A stretch of 64,000 nt of DNA from Hyperoplus lanceolatus (lineage: Eukaryota > Chordata > Actinopteri > Uranoscopiformes > Ammodytidae): the NCBI GenBank assembly GCA_026929865.2, contig CM049398.1, positions 11,923,501-11,987,500 on the forward strand, read 5' to 3'. Made by a program: the position numbers and the translations under genes. Under the pieces are notes generated by a model. That model was given only the letters and a program-made list of their open reading frames with translations. It had not been told where the DNA came from and made no database searches. Each line of letters begins with the position of its first letter. Position 1 is the stretch's first letter. This document shows, piece after piece, positions 41,801-52,057 of this stretch.

Positions 41801-44800
41801 CCTTCCTAGCATTGTGTCCTGTGAGGGCGTGAGGCTTATTCAGTGGGCTAATTCATGGCGGAGACAAACACAGGCTGACAGGCCTTTAAAAAAAAGGGGC
41901 AGACGGGCCTCTTTCACATGTCACTATCCTCTTCAAAACCTTTTTTCCCTCATTGCCCTTAAATAGCGGCGTGGACTCTTCTGTCCTTCATCCAGGTCAC
42001 ATTTGATTAAAGATCCACGCTGAAGAGAAAAGGATCAATAGTGTTGACATACAAAGTGTCTGGATAGGTTACAACCTCTCATCACAGTCAACTATACTGC
42101 TATGCTGTAGGACTTGTGAAGGGCAATGTCAGCCACTGTTTATTGAAGCAACACAAACACTCCTTCAGCATCCGGCCTTTATTGTGTGGGATTTGTTATT
42201 GTTTGTTGTGGGAGATTGAGGTATTTCACTATGTGTACACACACTGCAGTGTGGTGTGGACCCAGAGATGGGCAGCAATGTTATTTTTCCATGCAGGTTG
42301 AAAATGTATTAGAAAAAGGTACAATTTTGGAGCGGAAAAAAACATGGCAAGTAACAGAAGGCAAGGAGAGTCATTTTTCAATCTCCTGTGCGAGTAAATA
42401 ACTTTTTTTTTTTAGGTTTTCTTTCTTAAGGAGGGAGGCTACAATGGTCTTCTTTCTCAATTAGAGCCTAAGTGTACTACAGCCCTAACATGTTGATGCT
42501 AATAGAGACTGCACTGCACTTAGCATCCCTACACAGCATACTGCTGAAAATTGCACCAGGGCACAATTGTTGTTTGTGTCACAGCCTGCTAGCTCATCCA
42601 GTGCATCCTTACGGCTCCTGTGCTTTTATAGATGGCTGAGTGTTCTCAAAATAAAGGTTTTTCTCGTCTCAGATCTTGACAGCCATGAATGAATGGTTAC
42701 AGCACTTACCATATAAAACAATCAGCCACACATCATGCAAAGACAACTGAAGAAGTGTCTATACTTTCAGAACAAGTGGCATTTCACGCTTGGGCTGGTA
42801 TCTGTTTAATGGAGTTTAGTAAATTATTCACAGCATTCCACCATCAAGTCAAACAAGGACAGCATAGAGCGGCTATCTAGTGATGGAATATAGGTCCCAA
42901 CTTTAACATGTTCACTCCAACACAACTGTTCACCCAAACTGCTGGGTACAAAATAAGAGATAATCCTCACAACAGTCAACCCTGCTCTGAACCATACAGA
43001 AACACATACTGCCAATAACTTCAACTCAGGAAGCCTATTAGTCAAGAATGATACAATTTTCAAAATGTGTCGCCACTATGTCACTTTTCTTTCATTAGGA
43101 CAGAAACAGATCAGGCCTTTGGCGGTGGGTGGAGCTTTGCTGCAAAGAGAGAATGAGTTCTGTACTAATCACAGACTCCACTGCCCTTGACTGGGTCTAA
43201 ATGGGCTACTGTACTTTCATTAGACCAATGTAACATAATGGAAACATAGTTTCCCACATGCCACATAGAACCCTGTGGGAATTAGACTGTTTTTCTTGAA
43301 AAATGATTCCCATGATTGTCTAATTTTAGATTTCTTGCATGATTCCTGTTCCTGCCAACGACCCGCAACAACATGAAGTTGTTGTTTTTTCCCACATCAT
43401 GTCAGTGATTGTCACATGGATGTGCTGAGATTTGCTTAATTATTTGGTGTTAGAGATCCAGCAAAAAAAACAACATTAACACTAAAAAAAAATGTATTTA
43501 TCCAAGACAAATGGCAAGATTTTGTTTTAAGTGCTGGTTATGAGGACATTTGCTGAATAGCAACAGAGGAAAGAGATCACAGCAAATATTTATTTGTAAT
43601 TGTTAATAATCTATAATTCTAATCTATAATTAAGTACATGTATTTGTTGCTCCAGTAGGTATTTGACATACTGTATATCAAAACCAAACTTTGCCACATT
43701 TGGATGCAGCTCCCTCAGTCAATGCAGTCTCTAGAAATACATTGATGAAGGAAGCTGCTTTGGACTTTCTTGGCCAATCAGCATCACCACTGCACAACGA
43801 GTGAGGAAGTAAAGCAGTACAACAAAAACCTGCCTTCTTACTGTTTGTATGTAGCAGTCAATAAAAACAGAACGTAGTGTGGTCAGTGTGGCATTTCAGC
43901 AGCATTATCCTGGTCAGAGGGAGTTCATTTTCCCAGCACACCCACTTTTCCCAGCACATACTCTCAGCCTGTGTCTACAACAGATTAAAGCTGTACTCTT
44001 GATTCACACTTACCACCCACTTTGAACATTGAGAGCAAGGAGATTTAGGTGCCTAGGTTAAATTAATCCCATTTTACAAACGCACAGTTGACCCCACGGT
44101 AAGACACAAGTGCATATAATATGCAAAACATGTATTTTAACAGTATTTTCCCAAGAACATCTAGTCCAGACTCCAGACTTAATTCGAAGGGGGATTTTGA
44201 CAACACCCCTCTTTGCAATGTACACACTCCCATCCTACAAGTCTGTAGAGATTCAGTTTTCTAAAAAGAAAAGAAAAACGTCAGTAAGACAACATCCATG
44301 TGTATTTTTTCTGGGACTCAGGTTACATGTCTGGTTCAACAGTGTTCCCTATGTTCCCATATGAAGCTGTAAAAGACAAATATTGTTGGTACATGTACCA
44401 ACAATATAAAAGGCAGCAGTACCCCCATTTATTGTCGGTGTAACAGCTGTGGTGTGTAGAGTAAGTAAACCTTAAACTGTGATGCCCTGCCCCCTCCCTA
44501 AAATGTCATGCAATCTGTGCAACATCTGATACGCTAACATTGTTTTTAAGCCCTATACATAGAACTGGCCACTTGTTTTGTTGTGATCCTTTTCGCAATC
44601 CAAGAAGAGGCAAACAATAGCAACATTTAACCATTATGTTTGTCAGCAGGGAGCAGTAATCTATGACTCTTCCCCTGTGTGACAGAGCAGCGTAGCTATT
44701 GAAAACAGTGTAGTTCTACCCTCTTCAATTTTGAACGGTTATAAAAACCTACAGTTTATTTGTTCTTATTTGCTACAACTCAAATAGAAAATAAGACATA

Positions 44801-47800
44801 TATATTCAGCCTATTCATATAAAACAAGGTATGAAACTGGTATAGGGGTGTAATGGGAGGTGTAAGAGGGATGCCAGGGGAATACAAAATCATTTGGCGA
44901 AATTCCAGCAGGGATATAGTTGTTCAAAACCCTATTCAAGCCATTACTGCGACATACACTGCGTCCAGTTACCAAGACTGCTCAGCAAGGCGAAACAGGG
45001 AACTGTGAGGTAGGGAAAAGCTCTTTCTTTCCCTCAGTTTCGGTGTCTGATGTTATCCCACACACAATGAGGGCAGAGGCAGGCAGGGTGAGTGCTGGAA
45101 CCTAGAAAACCTTGGTCAACAGCTCTGATCAAATCGTAAAAACTACATGTCTTCATCATATCTGATTCATGTTCATCACAGACGAACAGGCTCCTTCAAA
45201 TGATGGAAGTGTTTCCGACTGAAATGCGGAAATGCTAAAGCCGTAGCCTCAGTTTTGGTCCGTCAATCATGAGCAAGGCGATTATTTCAAATCATGCATG
45301 CAGAGAACATTTCCTGCTCACTTATGGTTTTTTAGACCTGTGATTCGGACACAGAGAGTGAAGACTAACTCGGCTTTAACAAAAGCCAGAACTGTGGTGT
45401 GTCTGACTTTCCTTAAACTGTCCAGATATATTTAGCCAAATGTCCACTTTGATTCCTAACAGATCACGGTTCTGGAGAGCTTAGAATTAGGATGTGTAGA
45501 GCGAGTGTAATACTGACGATTCAGGCTACATGTGTGGCAAACAAAACAAGAGATTTCTTTCTTTTTTTAACTTAAGTACTTTTCCTTTTGAACAAGCAAA
45601 AGAGGCCACGCAACTGATACCCTAAGTTGTTTGAATCAGCACTTCCCTGTATTTGACTGGTGGGTGTTAATAATCTCCCACTTGGGTGGTAGGGGGTGTG
45701 TCCGTGTATACAACTGACTGTGTGCGCATCCCAAACATCATTGCCACCTGACAGCTGAATGAGAGAAACAAATAAGAGTTAGTGGTGAACAGCAGCCACA
45801 CCTGTTTCCCATAACCCCGGCACTCCTTTCCTGGGGGGATTCAACTGCTGACTGGGCACATCCTGCATGTCTACCTCTTTAATATGGACTGTGAAGCCAC
45901 TGTGTATCCGAGTGACCCTAACCTCAGTCGCATACTGTGAACTGTTCTTTTCGAGGGAAAAACCCTGACTCCTAAACACAGCAGACTAAAAAGGTTTCCT
46001 TCTGTTCATTCACAGTAGGTAATTAACCATGGAAATAACTGGAAGCCATTTTTAAAAGGAGCAGTTTCCTATGACTCAGTAATCGAAACAGTCAATTCCT
46101 GTCTATCCCAGATTAATTCAGTAGACACGCCATACAAGTATACTAACATGCAGTGAAAAAGGTTTAGCTAATATTAGCATTTCCAATGTAATTTTTGCAT
46201 GTCTCCCCCTTTTCCTCCAAATTTTAAATGGCTAATTACCCATGCACTGTGGTCCTAATGACTGGTTACTCCCAGTGTTGTTAGGGAGGAAGCAGACGAA
46301 AAAATAATGAACGCCACCAGAAGCGCTGTGATTGGCTCACAAAACTAGACGGATGGGTCAAAGGTCAAGGCTGGCGAGGGTCTATATTTGTCTTTATCGT
46401 TAAATCCCATGGAAAGACCAAATTCAACAATGACCTACTCTGCCTCTAAATGTTTTCCATCTTCCCTACCCTGAATGAGGGCACTTAGCCCATAGCGCAT
46501 TCGTTCCAAAATATATATTTCATAAATAAATATATAAACAAAGCTGAGATATTTCTTTTAACAGTTGGGCACTGCCGCTTTTGGCAAACATGACTTAAAC
46601 AAGTACTGCCTTTGTTGCTGACTGACTATTACTGAGATTAAGTGAGCTATAGCTAGTATTCATGGGTCCAGCATTGTGTATGTGGGATTGATTCACCATC
46701 TAAAGTGGCCTAGTTCATAATGTAGGAAGGAACATGTCCCCCTAGAGAAATGGTGTGGCTCACTGATGTGTTTTTAATATTTTTTTGACAACAATGGAGG
46801 AGGAAGTCATAGAAGGCCTGGCCTACACAGGCAAGACTTCTTAGAAGAATCGATTCATTGTTGTTTTTTTCTTTGCATGGGAATTGTAGTTAATAATAAA
46901 AATGTATACTATTTCCATCCTATCCCTCTAGGCATAAGACTAAAAATGGTTGAACTTACAGTACAGTAAAATTCTTAGAGTAAAAAATATGTCTGTAAAA
47001 CTGTTGTACCCATCTTACTGCAAAGAGGCAGAGGGTCAATTGTAAGTCTTTCTATTGTGATTTTTGCCCAATAAATCTGATGTTATGTCATTGAGAAGTG
47101 TATGGGACAGGCCAGTGGATAAGAGACACTACTGTACAAAGTGCACTGCGGAGGATGTTTTGAGTAAGTCGCCTCCATCTTCAGAGACCCTTGTAAAAAA
47201 TATAATGTACTTATTGGGCAGTGGTTGACACTAACGGTTGCCCGCTTGCCCTGGGCAACTGAAAATAATGTTTGGGCAAGTTGAGATTGCTTTTTGGTTG
47301 CCCGAATGGGCAAGTGGATTTTAGAGGGTTTGTCTGTAGTCTAGGCCATGTATTAATGCGTTTTACAGTCTGCAAAACATTTTTTTTCCGCTAACTCACA
47401 CAAAATAGATCGGCTATATTCGCAATTGAGCAGCTGTGCGCGGCAGCCAGCAGCATCACGGTCGCTCTTTCGCACTCGATCTCTCTATCTCTCTCTCTCA
47501 CACACACACAGCCTGTGTGCGCGCAGTTTCGCTTTCAACGTTCCGAAAGCCGGCTCTATCCTACGGACCTGGTTCCGCTATATTCAAAACCCAGAAATCA
47601 ATAACGTTTGAGCTTATCGATACCGCTATGGAGTCCAGTAGGCTAGGTCACATTATGTAATTTTAAATATCGAGTCGGGTCATCTTCATCTAATTAGGCC
47701 TACTTCAGCGTATTATTCCATCACTGGACCGCATCATGGACTGTAAAAGTGTTCTACCTTCGAATGTCTTGAAGAAACTCCTTCAACCTAGCCTAGTGCT

Positions 47801-50800
47801 ACCAGACCATCATACTTCATTTCATTTGTACAGAAGGTCTGGCAGTGCTGTAATTGGCAAACGTTCACTCATGGAGGCGGGTGTCTGTTAAAGTTTAAAA
47901 CTATTGGATCTGCCCAGTGCCACTCTGGATTAACCAACCAATCGCATAACGTTTGGTCGTCACGTGTGTCATGAGCCGGCTTCTGGCAACTGAAACTGGA
48001 GCGCGACTTTGAAGTCATCGTTCTCAGCCACTTGCTCTGTTCGCTGATTGGACCGGCTTTCGAATCTCCGGCAAAACTGGGAAATGGGCTGTACACCCAG
48101 ACTGACTACTGAAGGGAAAATAAAATTTGGCCGGAAGTAGGCGGGCGGGCGGAGCCAGGCTACCTTCAACCCGCTCCGTCTCCCAAAAAAAAAAAAAAAA
48201 AATCTTGTCTGCTGAGCCACTGCCACTGCAGGCGGGCTCGGCACCGTCTCATCATTCATTCAATGCAGCGGTGATCAACAAACAAGAGACTGTGTAGCAA
48301 GTCCCGCAGTTAAAAAATCGAATAGTTTTTAAATCCATATTAAAATCTGCAGGATAAGACCTAGTTAGCTAAAAAAATCGCAAACAGTTCAAATGTGATG
48401 TGTTCAGGTCGGCTCAGTAAAATGATTATTAGGCGAAGGTCAATAAAATGACATCATGATGTGTTCAAATGTAACATCAAGAAAATAAGAAATTTGAGTT
48501 TTTCGCGGGAAGCTTGAATAATAGCCTACAGTTTGGGTAAAAAACTTGTTTTCCCAGCAATATAAACTAAATAGTAGGTCTAAATATGGAATTATGACCT
48601 GCTTAAAGTCCTATCCTGAGCTCTGCTCATCTTATAAGCAATTAAAGCAATAATACCAGTTCTCTTTAAACAAAATAATAGAAAAGTATCGATAAAGATT
48701 TGAATTGTGGAGTCTTTATAATGGTATCAATATGAATAGAAATGAATGATCCCCCTCCCTACTTACAGTGTAACTGGGCAATAGCTTTAACATGGTGGAC
48801 TTTAATCATTTTATGGCACACAATCACTTTTTGGCACAATGTGACCGTTTTAAATAAGTAGAAAAATTCTGTGGAAGCTAACGGCCTCTGCACACATCCT
48901 ACCTCTACTGCGCGTCTACCTCGCGTCTGCGTCTGACTTTTTGTCACTGACCGTGTAATCAACCTAGAGCGGGCACACATCCAACCTTAGACGCACTGCT
49001 GATGCCCATCGGAGGCACGTCTGCAGCGACGCTCCCCTTTACCTCAGGAGGCTCGCCTATTTTTTTCTGAGAGCCGCGCGTCTCTCTCAGGTCTCTCTGC
49101 TTTAACTGATAGAGAAATACTCTACTAAGAGTCATATTGACTTCATATCGGCAGCTTTCGCTGTAGTTTCACCATTTCCTGGTGTGTCCCTTTCAAAATA
49201 AAACTTCCAACAAGCGAAAATGTGGCAAAAAAAAAGGCAATGGGGCGCACGGATTAGCCTACTGTCCAGACTCAATAGTAGACTCAGTATAAATCATATG
49301 CATCATAAATGACAGGAAATAACTTAATTTTTAATGGGAATTTTCTATGAAAACTCTATGTAGAAAGATAGGGCTTTTAGAAGCAGCGCTGCAGCAGCTG
49401 CTGAGAAGTTCCATGTGTGTCCGAGAAAAGTCAGAGAGACGCAGCAGTAAGGTAAGGCGACGCGCTCCAGAGGTAGACGCAGGATGTGTGCAGAGGTCGT
49501 TACATTCAGCTTGACTCTGAGCTAGACTGAGTTTTCTGAGCCCCTGGGCAAGGTGCATGGCAAAAAGAGGTCCTTTCACGATGCTGCAGCAGGACCAAGT
49601 GCTTGGTGTTGTGTGATGTCATGATATATAGGCTTATATGAATTGTTGTTCGTTTTATGTGGTCAGGATGAGACTAGTAAGCAGTGTTTGCATTTAAGAG
49701 ATACGGTTCGCTAAAATGTATGATTTAATTAGCCTATATATCATTGTTTAACAGTTTTTTTTTTTCTTAGGCAAGTGAACACTACATTCGGGCAAGTAAA
49801 ACATTACTAGGGCTGGCCCGAATTATTCGAATATCCGAGTATTCGTTTGTTAAATTAGTATTCCGAGCTCAATTCAGTATTTGGGATATTCTTTTTTTTT
49901 TCTTTTTTTTTTCAAAAAACATTTTTTAATTTTTTTTTTTCAAAGGTAGCTCAAACTGCAGTATATTTTGTCAGCAAATAATATTTGGATACACAAGTTA
50001 TAAAACAATTGTAAAATACAAATTAGACGTTCATTTGAAATATATTATCGAATTATTTGAACTTTGACCTAGTTGGCCGGTGCCCTTTCAAAACGCAACC
50101 GGTGATATCAGCTGTAGTAGGCTACGTGATGTTACCAGAGTGAGGCAAACTAAAAGCGGCACCAAGCGCAGGAGGGAGAGAGAGATGGAGGAAGAATAGA
50201 TTGTGTTCCTAATAACTCTATAGGCTACCACAACATTAGCGCGATTTCGGAAGGAAATGTATTGCTTGACGTAATGCTAACGTTAGCTTAGCTCAGCTGT
50301 TTGTTTACATTCAGCCATGCTATTCAGGCATCATCAACCGTGACTTGCTTGCATCATGGGAATAGGCAGTCAATGGATATAATAATTATGGACACAAAAG
50401 ACTATCAATATTGGATCTTTGTATGGATTTATAAATCGCCAAAAAGATGCACGTTCCTGGATGAATTGATATACTCCTGTATGGGTTACGATGGCACGGA
50501 GGACAGCTGATTTGGAACGGAAAAACAGCTGTTTGCCTCCACGGGGAAAAAGTAAGGAACTCCGACTTAACTACCGTTCGAAAGTTATCAAAGCATCAAC
50601 AAACTACGCAGCTTGCTGTCTTGGTTCAGACACTCGGTTTCAGTGAGTACATCGGCATTATTAATGTTGGTTTGATGGTGTGTTTTTCTGGAACGAATAT
50701 CCGAATATTCGCTCGGAAAAAACAACGAATACTCGAAGCCTGAAAAATGGCATTCGGGCCAGCCCTAAACATTACCTGCACTTGCCCTTGCAAGTGCATT

Positions 50801-52017
50801 TGAAACCTTAGTGTCAACCCCTGTTGGGTTACAGGTAGTTTAGAAGAAGATTATTTAGCAAGTTCTGAATGGACTTGTCAAAGCAGTGGGCTCAATTTAA
50901 TCAAATCCAGGGATAATCTGAATTTGCTAATGGACCACCGGGGAGCAGCTTGCCATACAAAGCCTGTGACAGTCAGTCACATCTGTCGGGGGAAGAGGAA
51001 GCAAAGGGTGGAGTCAACAGAAGCTGGTGACCACAGCCTGCTCCCTGAACCCCACACACACAGCCTCCATATCCCACAATAAAGCAGCCAACTCATCTGC
51101 TGATGGCTTTTCTTCAAAAAGACACACACTGCATGCATTTAATGTGATTAGGAGTTTTCAGTCTGCCGCTTTACAACTCAGTTTTAAGACCAAATGAGAG
51201 GATGAGATGAATGCTACAGCTGCGGCCGACAGACGTGCGCCCAAAATCCCGAAAGCTAAAAACTTACTTTAAAACCATTTATTTTGTATAATTCCATTAT
51301 ACCAAAAATCAGTGTTGATAATTAACTCCAGGCATCAGCAAAATCTTGGCATCTGCGGGCACATTAAGTCAGTGGATCACACAAGTCAGATCACTTTATT
51401 AAGTCAAGCTTAAAGTTAATAAAAGAATCATTTGGAGAAGGCTAAGTGGAAAATGGTAAGTGTACAGGGTGAATTAAATTAATGTAATTGTGACTAAAGG
51501 TTTCTTGGTTTAATAAAACTGTAGAAATGTACAGAAAATATAAAATATCTATCATCACCTAAACTTCATTTTGAGACTGAGAGTGGCATTAAAATCCAAC
51601 CACCTCCCGAAACGAAAGGTCCAACAGAAATATCTTGACCTCATCGTATTATAATTTCAATGACTAACCTACCATATTGGCTACATCTTGCCGTCGTCAA
51701 CTAATAACCACTGAAGCACATTAAGCCTTATAGAAGACCAAATCTGCGAAGTCAGTTAACTGCTTTTTCATATCTATTTCTGTATGGAGTCTGTAATTTC
51801 GGTGGCTCCATTACAACATTATTTATTTAGATTATGAATCATGTGGCCCTAAGAGAAGAAAACCTCAAAACTACGGTCTTCAATTACAGCCCGAAACCAC
51901 ACCCTGTACGAATCCCCTCCCCACAACCCCCTACACTACAGAGAACCTGAAAATGACAGAGTCAAGGAAACTGGCATCAACTCTGTTTTTGTCACTTAAG
52001 TCCCCCTGCCTGCTCTG

Positions 52018-52057
<40 letters not shown>

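Larger units (their letters stand above)
47219..50823. mobile_element. outer hAT-like element, interrupted by three insertions
   Basis: Ends CAGTGGTTGACACTAACGGT on the left and, reverse-complemented, CAGGGGTTGACACTAAGGTT on the right. CAG-G-GTTG ends are hAT-like. Multiple subterminal GGGCAAGT / ACTTGCCC motifs occur near both ends (47245-47320 and 49770-49800 plus 50775-50800), which supports pairing of the two ends across the nested insertions. A clear 8-base target duplication was not found, and the interior encodes no recognisable transposase. Confidence 0.65.
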
